In this document: positions 9,767 to 18,698 of the stretch, in pieces
Layout: each line of letters starts with the position of its first letter
Numbering within the stretch: the stretch's first letter is position 1
Origin: Pedobacter xixiisoli
Lineage (GTDB): Bacteria; Bacteroidota; Bacteroidia; Sphingobacteriales; Sphingobacteriaceae
DNA length: 64,000 nt
Direction: 5' to 3'
NCBI RefSeq assembly: GCF_900215335.1
Contig: NZ_OCMT01000002.1
Span: 868,001 to 932,000, forward strand
The notes under the pieces: generated by a model
Told to the model about the DNA's origin: nothing
Databases searched by the model: none
What the model saw: the letters and a program-made list of their open reading frames with translations, nothing else
Program-made: the position numbers and the translations under genes

Positions 9767-10144
9767 ATGGAATTGAAAAATCTAAATACAAAAAAAATCA
9801 TTACTAACGGATTGACTATTTTGGTCATACTCATGATTGGTTTAAGCGGACTGATGAAAGCAATCCAACTTCCTTGGTCAGTGGAAGGCCTAGCCAAATT
9901 CAATCTACCCAATTCGGCTACGACACTTGGCTTGATGGAAATAGCATTTATCTCATTATATGCATTCCCAAAAACAATGCGCATTGGATTTATTTTAACC
10001 AGCTGCTATTTGGCGGGTGCTATGGCAACCGAATTATCACACGGCGGATCGATGCTTAATCCTGCGATTCCATTGACCTTAGTATGGATAACAGCTTGTT
10101 TGCGAGATCGTTCTTTGTTTCTCGGCACTTCAGAATCAATATAA
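9767..10144 (+). CDS. DoxX-like inner-membrane protein
   Basis: This 125-residue protein has four hydrophobic segments (about residues 12-30, 45-67, 72-90 and 95-112), the layout of the DoxX_2 family. The motif SGLMKA followed by GLMEIAFISLYAFP matches the family. Its biochemical role is not settled; relatives are found with redox-stress regulators and small oxidoreductases. It is the first gene of the unit facing the HxlR regulator, 36 bases before the NTF2-like gene, so cotranscription is likely. Confidence 0.8.
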   Translation: MELKNLNTKKIITNGLTILVILMIGLSGLMKAIQLPWSVEGLAKFNLPNSATTLGLMEIAFISLYAFPKTMRIGFILTSCYLAGAMATELSHGGSMLNPAIPLTLVWITACLRDRSLFLGTSESI

Positions 10145-10180
10145 TTCATTAAAGTATTATTAATTTAAATCAATAAAAAA

Positions 10181-10621
10181 ATGACATTGGAAATTTTAAA
10201 AACCAGAGAAGAACTCAGAAACCTAGTTGATAACTATGCTTATTTGGGAGATGAGAAAAAGATATCCCAACAAATGGACTTATTCACCGCAGACTTAACC
10301 TACAAAGTCTATATGAATGAAGTATTGGTGGCTGATGTATCAGGAAGGGCAGACATGGAAAGAGACTTTAACCTACACTCTTCACAAGTAAAGACTTACT
10401 TTACATTGAATGGACAACATACGGTACAATTGGCGGGTGATAGCGCATCGGGCGTATCCTTTACACAAATTAAAATGATCAGAGAGGCGGAGGGGAAAGA
10501 CCTGATTTCAGATTATAGTGTAAAATATGATGATACTTATGTATTTCAAAATGGGAAATGGCTGATAAAAGACCGGGTTGCACATTTTGTATTGGTAGAA
10601 ACAAGGTCATTTAACCCTTAA
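10181..10621 (+). CDS. SnoaL/NTF2-like family protein
   Basis: This is a 146-residue protein of the nuclear-transport-factor-2 fold, SnoaL_4-like. It begins with a helical segment (TREELRNLVDNYAYLGDEKKI) and continues with the alternating strands of the curved sheet (DLFTADLTYKVYM, YFTLNGQHTVQL, GKWLIKDRVAHFVLVE). Members are ketosteroid-isomerase-like enzymes or small-ligand pockets; no specific substrate can be inferred. It lies downstream of DoxX in the HxlR-linked group. The hydrophobic-core pattern and the length fit an intact gene. Confidence 0.8.
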   Translation: MTLEILKTREELRNLVDNYAYLGDEKKISQQMDLFTADLTYKVYMNEVLVADVSGRADMERDFNLHSSQVKTYFTLNGQHTVQLAGDSASGVSFTQIKMIREAEGKDLISDYSVKYDDTYVFQNGKWLIKDRVAHFVLVETRSFNP

Positions 10622-10758
10622 CTGTAGTTAATTACAGAGTTTACAAAATTTTCTCAAGATAACTAGTACACACACAAAATGGATACGACTTGCTTTGGTA
10701 CGGGTATTTTTACTGAACCTGAAAGCATTAAGTTTTCCTTAATAAAAATTTAAATAGA

Positions 10759-11483
10759 ATGAGTAATCAATTAGAAAACAAGGTAGTAATAGTAACCGGA
10801 GCATCAAAAGGCATTGGAGCGGGTATTGCAAAAGTGGTGGTCAACTATGCTTCAAGTAAAGATGGAGCAGATACAGTGGTAGCTGAGATCACAAAACAAG
10901 GTGGCTTTGCTACAGCGATACAAGCTGATATAGCGAAAAAAGAAGATGTACAACGTTTGTTCAAAGAAACTGTTCAAACATTTGGCAAGTTGGATTCTTT
11001 GATCAATAATGCTGGCATTTATGAGTTCGCACCACTAGATGGATTTACAGAAGATTCATACAGACGAGTTTTTGACATTAATGTACTTTGTTAACCTCAA
11101 ATGAGGCTGTAAAAACCTTTGGTGATAACGGTGGTAGCATCATTAATATCGGTTCGTATGCAAGTAAAAGACCAGACCCTTATTCTACAGTTTATGGAGC
11201 ATCCAAAGGAGCTGTAGATTCTATTACTATTTCTCTTTCGCAAGAACTAGGCCCGAAGAATATAAGAGTAAACTCAATCCAGCCTGACGGTGTAGTTACC
11301 GAAGGTGTTGCGAAATTGGGAATTGACGTCGATTCAGACGTGATCAAAGGGACGATTAAAAGATGTAGTCTTGGACGAATGGCTACACCTGAAGATATTG
11401 GAAATACAGTTGTATTTTTAGTTTCTGATGATGCCTCCACCATTACTGGTCAATTTATAGAAGTGTCGGGTGTATACATTTAG
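10759..11483 (+). pseudogene. SDR-family oxidoreductase, broken by a frameshift and an in-frame deletion
   Basis: Two frames make one short-chain dehydrogenase. The first (10759-11094) holds the cofactor motif TGASKGIG and NNAG; the second (11088-11483) holds the catalytic Ser in IINIGSYAS, the YxxxK in VYGASK, and the C-terminus. The frame is lost at FDINVL, where a stop follows at 11092-11094 and the next frame resumes with LTSNEAVK. A second defect is a missing stretch of about eight residues: GAGIAK runs straight into VVVNYASSK, whereas relatives have an ALAAEG-type segment between them. Two independent lesions argue for real decay rather than a sequencing error. A 24-codon ORF at 10679-10753 just upstream is too short to judge. 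Confidence 0.88.
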
Positions 11484-11690
11484 CATAAAACAATATATTT
11501 AGATAATCGGTATTTAAAAAAGGACAAAAAACTTTCTTACTGCGTTACCATTTTTGCTAATTATAATCGGAGGTTATCGCTTTAACTTTTAAAAAATGAG
11601 CTGTTAAGCAGGGGTCAGTTTTGGAATATTCTACAATTCCATTCCATAAGTAGATAAATCAACCTAAGCATACTTTTTTCTTTATTATTT

Positions 11691-12818
11691 CTATCTAACC
11701 GAAAATTTATAGATACAAGTTTGGGTATAAACTTGCCCTGGATTTAACCTTGTAGATGGAAAATTAGGATGATTGGGACTATCGGGAAATTTCTGCGTCT
11801 CTAATGCTACGGCCTCTCTATGTTTAATTGCTTTACCATACTTACCTTTGGTTTTCCCATCGAAGAAATTACCGCTGTAAAACTGTAAACCAGGTTGGTC
11901 AGTGTAAATTTGCATTAACCTACCGCTTACAGGCTCAAAAACTTCAGCAGCAAGTTGAATACTATCTGTACCTTTTTTATCCAACACCCAATTATGGTCG
12001 TAACCTAAACCATTTTTAAGTTGCTGATCTTTTTGATCAATATGCTCACCGATTGCTTTTGATGTTCTAAAATCAAAAGGGGTATTAGCTACAGGAGCAA
12101 TTTCTCCAGTAGGAATTAAAACACTATCTACTGGAGTAATATGGCTGCCGTAAATCGTCAATAAATGATCTGTAATTGTTCCTTTGGCTTCACCTTTTAA
12201 ATTGAAAAAGGTATGGCTAGACAAATTTACTACTGTAGGCGCATCTGTGGTGGCCTGGTAGTTAATTTTAAATTCATTATCATCCGTTAGACTATACTGT
12301 ACTTTTATTTTCAAGTTTCCAGGAAAACCTTCTTCGCCACTTGGCGATAGGTAAGAAAAATAAATAGTGTTTTTGCTCAGGCTATCTACATTCCAAACTA
12401 CCATATCCAAGCCTTTTAAACCACCATGCAGTGCCTGGCCATTATTATTGATAGGCAATTGGTAGGTTTTTCCGTCTAAGCTAAATTTTCCTTTGGCTAT
12501 TCTATTAGCGTAGCGACCAACTATTGGGCCTAGAAAACGCTCTCCAGAATTGTTGATGTACCTATCAATATTTTCGTAACCTACGGTAACATCATCAAAC
12601 TTTCCATTTTTATCTGGAGCCCACAGCGACACAACTCGAAGACCAAAATTGGTCACTTGTAAAACCAATCCAGTTTTTGATTCCAAAGTATACAGACTCA
12701 CTTTTTTACCATCTACTTCGGCATAAAAAGCCTTTTCTTCCAATAATGTAGGCTTATCTTCATTTTCAGAACAAGAAAAGAGACTTATTAAAAGTGTAAA
12801 AAACATTATTTTTTTCAT
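11691..12818 (-). CDS. galM: Aldose 1-epimerase (galactose mutarotase), lipoprotein form
   Basis: This 375-residue protein has a lipoprotein signal (MKKIMFFTLLISLFSC). The mutarotase fold is clear: GRYANRIAKGKFSLDG, NNNGQALHGG with the first key His, SSHTFFNLKG with the second, GYDHNWVLD, and VALETQKFPDSPNH carrying the catalytic Glu. It interconverts the anomers of hexoses freed by the hydrolases encoded upstream. It is the last gene of the PUL, 44 bases after the GH5-like gene. Anchoring in an envelope membrane puts it with the periplasmic or surface enzymes. Confidence 0.93.
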   Translation of the reverse strand: MKKIMFFTLLISLFSCSENEDKPTLLEEKAFYAEVDGKKVSLYTLESKTGLVLQVTNFGLRVVSLWAPDKNGKFDDVTVGYENIDRYINNSGERFLGPIVGRYANRIAKGKFSLDGKTYQLPINNNGQALHGGLKGLDMVVWNVDSLSKNTIYFSYLSPSGEEGFPGNLKIKVQYSLTDDNEFKINYQATTDAPTVVNLSSHTFFNLKGEAKGTITDHLLTIYGSHITPVDSVLIPTGEIAPVANTPFDFRTSKAIGEHIDQKDQQLKNGLGYDHNWVLDKKGTDSIQLAAEVFEPVSGRLMQIYTDQPGLQFYSGNFFDGKTKGKYGKAIKHREAVALETQKFPDSPNHPNFPSTRLNPGQVYTQTCIYKFSVR

Positions 12819-12862
12819 AGCGTATGATTTTTTTCAAATGAACTTTTGCGCATTATATCGTT

Positions 12863-13948
12863 TTACTCTATTGAGGTTAAATCTTTAATGAGATCAACTT
12901 CATCTTGACGGTACGGCGTTCCATCTGCTTTAAAAATATCATGAAACCATTCTATGGGTTGCTTTCCTGTAGGTATTGGAGTGTCCCAGACATAAATTGT
13001 ATTGGATTTTCCAGCAACCAGGCCCCAGTTTATTGCTGCTACATTTTCCTTTTTGAGCATAGGTAAGATATTAGAAAATCTACTGTTACGAGTTCTTGCC
13101 ATATATTCCGTGCATATCAAGGGTCGTCCGTGTGTTTTTAGCATTTGAATTACCCTTAAATGCCATGCCGGTTCTTCATAATCATGATAAGTAATCACGT
13201 CAGAGTTTTCGATCTGAAAGGCATTCAGTTCTTCCAAATCCCATTTCCAAATTCCTGAGCTAATAGGCTGCTCTGGGTTTACAGCCCTCGCCCAAGAAAA
13301 TATATGTTTTAGAAGCGGAAGCGATTCATTTCCCTTGTCAGAGTTACCCGGCTCATTGTAAAGATCCCATAGTAAAATGCGTTTATCCTTGCCAAAACGG
13401 ACTAACACGTCCTTCACATATTTTTCTAGTTCAGGAAAAAACTTCGGATCACTTGACATCGGTTGCCCTGGATCTTGTACCCAGCCAGAATTGTGGATAC
13501 CAGCCTTTGGAGTAGGTTGTTTTCCTGGTTTTCCTTCTTTATTCCAGCAATCATCAAAGAAAACAAATATGGTTTTTATCCTTTGTTTATCCGCTATTTT
13601 CAAATATTCATCCATCCGTTTTTTAAAACCTTCGGGATCTTCTTTCCACGCTAAACTATGCAGGTATACTCGCATGGTATTCATGCCAATTTTTGAAGCC
13701 CATCCCAACTCCTTTTCTATAGTTTTGGGATCAAACGTATCTGTCTGCCACATTTCCAACTGATTTATGGCTGTGGAGGGAAGAAAGTTGGCACCAACTA
13801 TCCATTGCTGTTGTGCATACCATGTATTGGCCTGTGCGGCTGTCCACTTCTTACCATAGCTAATATCAGTTTTTAATTGTTGTGCGTTACCCTCTCTTAT
13901 TCCAATAAGAATTAAAAGGAGTAGTATAGTCTTTTTGAAGTTCATCAT
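12863..13948 (-). CDS. Secreted clan GH-A glycoside hydrolase (GH5-like)
   Basis: This 361-residue protein has a signal peptide (residues 1-22, ending GNAQ). It has the TIM-barrel landmarks of the retaining clan GH-A: INQLEMWQ near strand 1, GMNTMRVYLHSLAW, the acid/base Glu in LLWDLYNEPGN near residue 200, and the nucleophile Glu in LICTEYMA near residue 285, followed by AAINWGLVAG. Close relatives in Bacteroidota are labelled cellulase or 1,4-beta-xylanase without much biochemical support, so the linkage cut is open. It follows the GH43 gene by 7 bases and is part of the PUL. Confidence 0.85.
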   Translation of the reverse strand: MMNFKKTILLLLILIGIREGNAQQLKTDISYGKKWTAAQANTWYAQQQWIVGANFLPSTAINQLEMWQTDTFDPKTIEKELGWASKIGMNTMRVYLHSLAWKEDPEGFKKRMDEYLKIADKQRIKTIFVFFDDCWNKEGKPGKQPTPKAGIHNSGWVQDPGQPMSSDPKFFPELEKYVKDVLVRFGKDKRILLWDLYNEPGNSDKGNESLPLLKHIFSWARAVNPEQPISSGIWKWDLEELNAFQIENSDVITYHDYEEPAWHLRVIQMLKTHGRPLICTEYMARTRNSRFSNILPMLKKENVAAINWGLVAGKSNTIYVWDTPIPTGKQPIEWFHDIFKADGTPYRQDEVDLIKDLTSIE

Positions 13949-13955
13949 ATTTAGG

Positions 13956-15071
13956 TTATCGGTTCTTAGTTCTACTGATATTACTCTTCCGCTCTCCCGA
14001 AGGAACTTTTATTGGAACACCTGCAGGAATTGGACTACCAAAATCAGGGCTTCCATCTGCCCTCCAAGTAAATTGCTGCAACCGTAGATCCCTTGCCCAT
14101 CCAGGAGTTGTACTTTTCTTGGCATGGTAAAATATCCACCATTCTTTACCATCTGGAGATTGGGTAAAACTAGCATGTCCTGTCCCTAGCACCGCTGATG
14201 TACCCTGAAAAACGGGACCGCTCTTTTCCCAATTTGTAACATCAAGTGGGGATTTAGAAGTATCCTTTAATTTCAGCTGCCCTAGTCGGTATTCTGGCAT
14301 CCATGATTCTCTAGTTGAATAAATGATAAAGACCTGATTGTTTCTCATTAGAAATTGTGGGCCTTCGTTTAGGTCTAACTCCCCGCCTTTTTCCCAAGAT
14401 TGGTCTGGACTTGATATTTTCACCCGAGTGGAACTAATTGTCCAAGGGTTACTCATTTCGGCAATATAAAGATGTTGGGAAGTTTTATCAGTGGTTGCAT
14501 TCTTTTCCCAACCAGACCATACGGCATAGAGTTTTCCACCAATAGTACCAATAGTTACGTCAATTGCCCAAATGGTTCCTGTTTCATCCTGTTTATCTAC
14601 ACCTGTATTTAAGATCCCTTTGTCTATATATTCTCCTTGTGGATCATCAGTTACAGATTCGAGCACACCAGACCGTTGATGAATATAAGGCGGCCCAGCT
14701 TCACCAGCTGCATAATAAATATACCATTTGTTATTGAAATAATGCAGTTCAGGTGCCCAAACTTGGCTACTGTTCCACCCTTTAGATGGCGTTTCCCAAA
14801 CCGTGACAGGTTTTCCTAATTGGCTTAATCTTTTCGATTTGCGAACAGATATCCCTTTACTATCAATATTGCCATTACTCTGGCAAACATAATAGTAACC
14901 ATTATGGTGGATTACCCATGGATCTGCCCCATTACCAATAGGATTTGTAAATGTTGCTGACTTAGTTCTAATTTGAGCGGTACTGGTACTGAAACCATAG
15001 ATGGTAAAGAAGACCAAACACCATAACAGGCGTTTGGTCGTTTTTTTTGCTACATGTTGGCTTATTTTCAT
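13956..15071 (-). CDS. Glycoside hydrolase family 43 protein
   Basis: This is a secreted five-bladed propeller enzyme of about 371 residues. The start is set at the ATG at 15071 because the residues from there form a good signal peptide (KRLLWCLVFFTIYGFSTSTAQ) and the gene then begins 16 bases after GH89 instead of overlapping it. GH43 landmarks are the base Asp in NGADPWVIHHNGYYYV, the modulating Asp in TIWAIDVTIG, the acid Glu in GGELDLNEGPQFL and GHASFTQSPDG. The family hydrolyses alpha-L-arabinofuranosides, beta-xylosides or galactosides; the exact substrate is not readable. Confidence 0.9.
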   Translation of the reverse strand: MKISQHVAKKTTKRLLWCLVFFTIYGFSTSTAQIRTKSATFTNPIGNGADPWVIHHNGYYYVCQSNGNIDSKGISVRKSKRLSQLGKPVTVWETPSKGWNSSQVWAPELHYFNNKWYIYYAAGEAGPPYIHQRSGVLESVTDDPQGEYIDKGILNTGVDKQDETGTIWAIDVTIGTIGGKLYAVWSGWEKNATTDKTSQHLYIAEMSNPWTISSTRVKISSPDQSWEKGGELDLNEGPQFLMRNNQVFIIYSTRESWMPEYRLGQLKLKDTSKSPLDVTNWEKSGPVFQGTSAVLGTGHASFTQSPDGKEWWIFYHAKKSTTPGWARDLRLQQFTWRADGSPDFGSPIPAGVPIKVPSGERKSNISRTKNR

Positions 15072-15087
15072 CTGGTAATGTTCAATT

Positions 15088-17325
15088 CTATTTTTGTTTT
15101 TTGGATGCTGCTTTAATGACCATTGCATATTTCTGGTACATCATTTTTGAAACAGTTACGGGATCTCCTTTTGGCGTTTCACTATACAGTTCTTTTCCAT
15201 TCACCCAGTTCCATTCCCATACTTTAATCTTTTCATTAAAAGTATCTTCATTAAATTTCTGGTTACGGCTCATCTTTGAGGTTACTTCTTTAAAAAATTG
15301 TTGCCATCTTGGTAAATAAAAACCATTTAGTAAACCAGACCATTGTTTATTGGCATACTCATGTAATGAAGCATCTTTGTCTCCCCAAAGCGTAATCAGA
15401 TTTCTTGCATTTTTTTCATACAATGCTTTTTCCGCATCGTTGGTGCCCCATCTTTTAGCATCATTTAACCACTTGCCCAACAAAAAATCTTTTCTGGTGG
15501 CTAAGAGTTTATCCATGTCTTTGATCAATTCCAAAAATTGACTGCTTTTCAACTGGAATGCCTTCATGTTTTTATTTTGATAGGCTATAGCAATATCTTG
15601 TTGTAAAATACTGGCATAATCGGCCATAATTTGACGGCTTAAATCAACCAGATCATACTGAAATCCATCAACATCTTTAAAATTTGGCGATGCCTTAATC
15701 AGATGATCCCAAGCTGGAACCAGATCTATTAATTTATAAGGCATTTCGGTATCGGTCCAATCGGTGCTCTTTTTAAAAGTTGGCCTACCGGTCACTATAC
15801 TTTCATGTCCACCATCGGCAGTGTACACGGTATAATGTAATATATTCCAAGCCTTTTCCACGTTGACATCCTTTTTCCCATATCGGCGCAATATGTAATC
15901 TTTAACCCAGTCATCAGCATCAATAACCTGATCTCTCCATACATGATCCAACATTAGTGCATATATAGCCGGATTTTGTTCAATACCTTCTGGCACAACC
16001 CCTATTCCAATCATGTTACCTGCTTTAGGATCATGAAAGGTTGCTGAAGGTGCTATCGATATTTTATCCATATCGCCAAACATGTTGATTTTACCGCCGA
16101 AATTATGCAGCATGCACCATATCCATTGTTTGCCGTAGTAGGCTTCAGTTTTGTCCCAGATAGGCTGCACTTCGCTCCATAAGTCTAAAACAATCAATTT
16201 ATCTGTTGGTACGGCATTTAAATAGCTTTTTAGTTGTTCCGGTTTCCAGAAATCTCTTTTATCCCAAAAAGTCCAACCTTGCATTATCCATACTGCCTCA
16301 GGATCGGCTGCTGCCATCGATTTATAAACGGCATTGCTAGATTCGGCTAAATAAGCAGGGTCTTTACTAGGAGGATACATTTCATTAAAAGTATCTGCAC
16401 CATACAAATGGTCTGTTCCAAAGGTCTTTGTTTGTTCTTCAATAAACTTACGTCCTATTTCTTGAAACATTGGGTCTTTTGGGTCTAGGATATAGGTATC
16501 TGCGAACCTCCCCTCCCAATTTGTTTTTTGCAGTTTTGCTTGCGGGAAACGGTCTTTAAATGCAGGAGGAACATGTCCTGTAAATGCAGGAAGAATTGGT
16601 GTCATCCCCAGTTCACGTTCGCGAGCCAAAATTTTCTTTTGAAGTTCTTCATGGCTATCCATCCAAGATTTGGGCAATGGTCCGCCCCAACCATCTAAGT
16701 TTCCAGCCCAGAACCACATAAAGTAAGCTGGTCCGGAGAAAAAGGCATCCATATCTTTATAGGTAAAGCCCATATCTTTATAAACACGGTACCAAAGCGC
16801 ATTCTGGCCGGTCATCGCCAATGGCATATTGATCCCATTCAAAGCCATAAAATCTATTTCCTGTTGCCAACGTTCCCAGTCCCACCAAGCGGCAGTATAA
16901 TTGAAAGTGCAGTAGTTAAAATAATGCCTGTATTTGTAAGGTGTAGCCTGATGTAACTTTGCGGGGACTACTGGTAGCTCTTTCAGCAAATTCAGGTTAT
17001 TTCCATTCCAACTGATATCACAATGTGCATAATTTTTCAGATAATAGTTTAATGCACTTGCAACGGAAACCCCATGGTTTCCTCTTAGAATGATTTTCCC
17101 ATTTTTACTTTCTAATTCAAAAACGTCTTTATCATTATCTTTTGCGATAAATTCAATTACAAAACGATCATGAAATTTGGGAATGACACGTTTGACTAAA
17201 GCATAACTAGCTTCTTTATTTAAACTTTCAGTTATAATTTTACTTTCCTGATTTGCAGCAGTACTAGTTGCACAGAGCAATAGCATCCCTATACAATAAA
17301 GCCATAATTTGTGTGTATGTTTCAT
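15088..17325 (-). CDS. Alpha-N-acetylglucosaminidase, GH89
   Basis: This 745-residue protein with a signal peptide resembles human NAGLU throughout. Its parts are an N-terminal small domain (residues about 30-110), then the TIM barrel with YCTFNYTAAWWDWERWQQEI, GINMPLAMTGQNALWYRV, LYGADTFNEMYPP containing one catalytic Glu and VVPEGIEQNPAIYALM containing the other, and a helical C-terminal domain. GH89 removes terminal alpha-linked GlcNAc, as found on some mucin O-glycans and on heparan sulfate. It is the most informative enzyme for the target of this PUL. Confidence 0.95.
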   Translation of the reverse strand: MKHTHKLWLYCIGMLLLCATSTAANQESKIITESLNKEASYALVKRVIPKFHDRFVIEFIAKDNDKDVFELESKNGKIILRGNHGVSVASALNYYLKNYAHCDISWNGNNLNLLKELPVVPAKLHQATPYKYRHYFNYCTFNYTAAWWDWERWQQEIDFMALNGINMPLAMTGQNALWYRVYKDMGFTYKDMDAFFSGPAYFMWFWAGNLDGWGGPLPKSWMDSHEELQKKILARERELGMTPILPAFTGHVPPAFKDRFPQAKLQKTNWEGRFADTYILDPKDPMFQEIGRKFIEEQTKTFGTDHLYGADTFNEMYPPSKDPAYLAESSNAVYKSMAAADPEAVWIMQGWTFWDKRDFWKPEQLKSYLNAVPTDKLIVLDLWSEVQPIWDKTEAYYGKQWIWCMLHNFGGKINMFGDMDKISIAPSATFHDPKAGNMIGIGVVPEGIEQNPAIYALMLDHVWRDQVIDADDWVKDYILRRYGKKDVNVEKAWNILHYTVYTADGGHESIVTGRPTFKKSTDWTDTEMPYKLIDLVPAWDHLIKASPNFKDVDGFQYDLVDLSRQIMADYASILQQDIAIAYQNKNMKAFQLKSSQFLELIKDMDKLLATRKDFLLGKWLNDAKRWGTNDAEKALYEKNARNLITLWGDKDASLHEYANKQWSGLLNGFYLPRWQQFFKEVTSKMSRNQKFNEDTFNEKIKVWEWNWVNGKELYSETPKGDPVTVSKMMYQKYAMVIKAASKKQK

Positions 17326-17431
17326 ATTTTATTTTAGTGTGTTTCAGGTATAAATATTTTCAAGATTGATATGATAATCGACAAGTTTGGAAATGAGTTA
17401 GGTTGAGACTCTGCTTGATTACTTTTGGGAG

Positions 17432-18694
17432 TCATTTATTTACCTTTTGTTTACCAAGTTTGTGTCCCGCTATGGCATAATAACCTATAGCTAAATAGCA
17501 TGGAATTACAATCCAATAGGCTTGTTGAGGATTGAAATGATCAGTAAGGTAGCCATACAATAATGGAATTAACGCTGCGCCGGAAATGGCCATCACTAGT
17601 AAAGAAGATCCTACCTTGGTAAATCTGCCCAATCCCGCAATGGCCAATGGCCAAATAGAGGGCCACATTAAAGAATTGGCCAATCCGAGCAAGGCAACAA
17701 ATACTACCGATATGATACCACTCGTAAAAATGGCGATGACGGCAAACAATATTCCAAGCACTGCTGATATTTTGAGTGCAGTTTGTTGACTAAAAAACCT
17801 TGGAATGCAAACTATGCCGATAAGATAACCGGCTAACATACTAATTAAGGTGAATGAAGTAAAGAATTTAGCAACCGTAATTGGAACTCCTTGAAATGCC
17901 CCGTAACCTATGATACTATTTCCTGCAATAACTTCAACACCTGTGTAAAGGAACAGTATGAGCACACCTAGCAGTAAATGCGGAAATTGAAGAATAGAAG
18001 TTTTAGTTTGATACTCGGTTACGTCGCCATCTTCCTCTATTTCTTCATTAACTTCAGGAAGCGATGAAAAACGAATAGCAATAGCTAACACTGCTAAAAT
18101 TAAAGTAATTACTAGGTAAGGCACTATCACTTTAGCTGCCAAAGCATCTAATTCTACCACTTTTTGAGAAGGGTTTAACGAGGTTAACTTGTTCTTTACG
18201 GCATCAGCATCGGTTAAGATCACTGCGCCAAGAATTACTGGTGCCAAGGCTCCTGCAATGCCATTACATATACCCATAAAACTTATTCTCCTTGCCGCAC
18301 TTTCTTTTGGACCAAGTATGGCTACATAAGGATTTGAGGCTGTTTGCAAAACGGTAAGCCCTGCCCCCTGTACAAATAAACCTAATAAGAATAAGGGATA
18401 ATATCTGGCTAAAGCTGCTGGAATAAACAGCAAAGATCCTGCTGCAACCAAGACCAAACCAATAGATAGCCCATTTTTAAAACCAGTTTTTTTCAATAAT
18501 CGGCCTGATGGGATGCCCATTAAAAAATACGAGATGTAAAAAGCAAATGCAACTAAGTAAGATTGAAAATTATTGAGCTCACATGCCAATTGTAAATAAG
18601 GGATCAGCACAGCGCTTAGCCAGGTTACAAAACCAAAAACAAAAAACAATACCCCTATAATAATTAAGGGATTTAAACCGGGTTTGGCAGCCAT
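17432..18694 (-). CDS. Sugar MFS transporter, FucP/GluP type
   Basis: This 420-residue protein has twelve hydrophobic segments and a charged central loop (about residues 213-230, EVNEEIEEDGDVTEYQ). The FucP-like signature LQTASNPYVAILGP lies near residue 115. This MFS branch imports fucose, glucose, galactose or N-acetylglucosamine with protons; in this locus a GlcNAc-type sugar is plausible. It starts 4 bases after the ceramidase-like stop, so translation is probably coupled. It provides the inner-membrane step missing from the SusC/SusD pair. Confidence 0.9.
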   Translation of the reverse strand: MAAKPGLNPLIIIGVLFFVFGFVTWLSAVLIPYLQLACELNNFQSYLVAFAFYISYFLMGIPSGRLLKKTGFKNGLSIGLVLVAAGSLLFIPAALARYYPLFLLGLFVQGAGLTVLQTASNPYVAILGPKESAARRISFMGICNGIAGALAPVILGAVILTDADAVKNKLTSLNPSQKVVELDALAAKVIVPYLVITLILAVLAIAIRFSSLPEVNEEIEEDGDVTEYQTKTSILQFPHLLLGVLILFLYTGVEVIAGNSIIGYGAFQGVPITVAKFFTSFTLISMLAGYLIGIVCIPRFFSQQTALKISAVLGILFAVIAIFTSGIISVVFVALLGLANSLMWPSIWPLAIAGLGRFTKVGSSLLVMAISGAALIPLLYGYLTDHFNPQQAYWIVIPCYLAIGYYAIAGHKLGKQKVNK

Positions 18695-18698
18695 ATTT

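Noticed and set aside
15072..15128. Longer N-terminus for the GH43 gene
   Set aside because: The extra residues precede a clean signal peptide, and the longer form would overlap the end of GH89.
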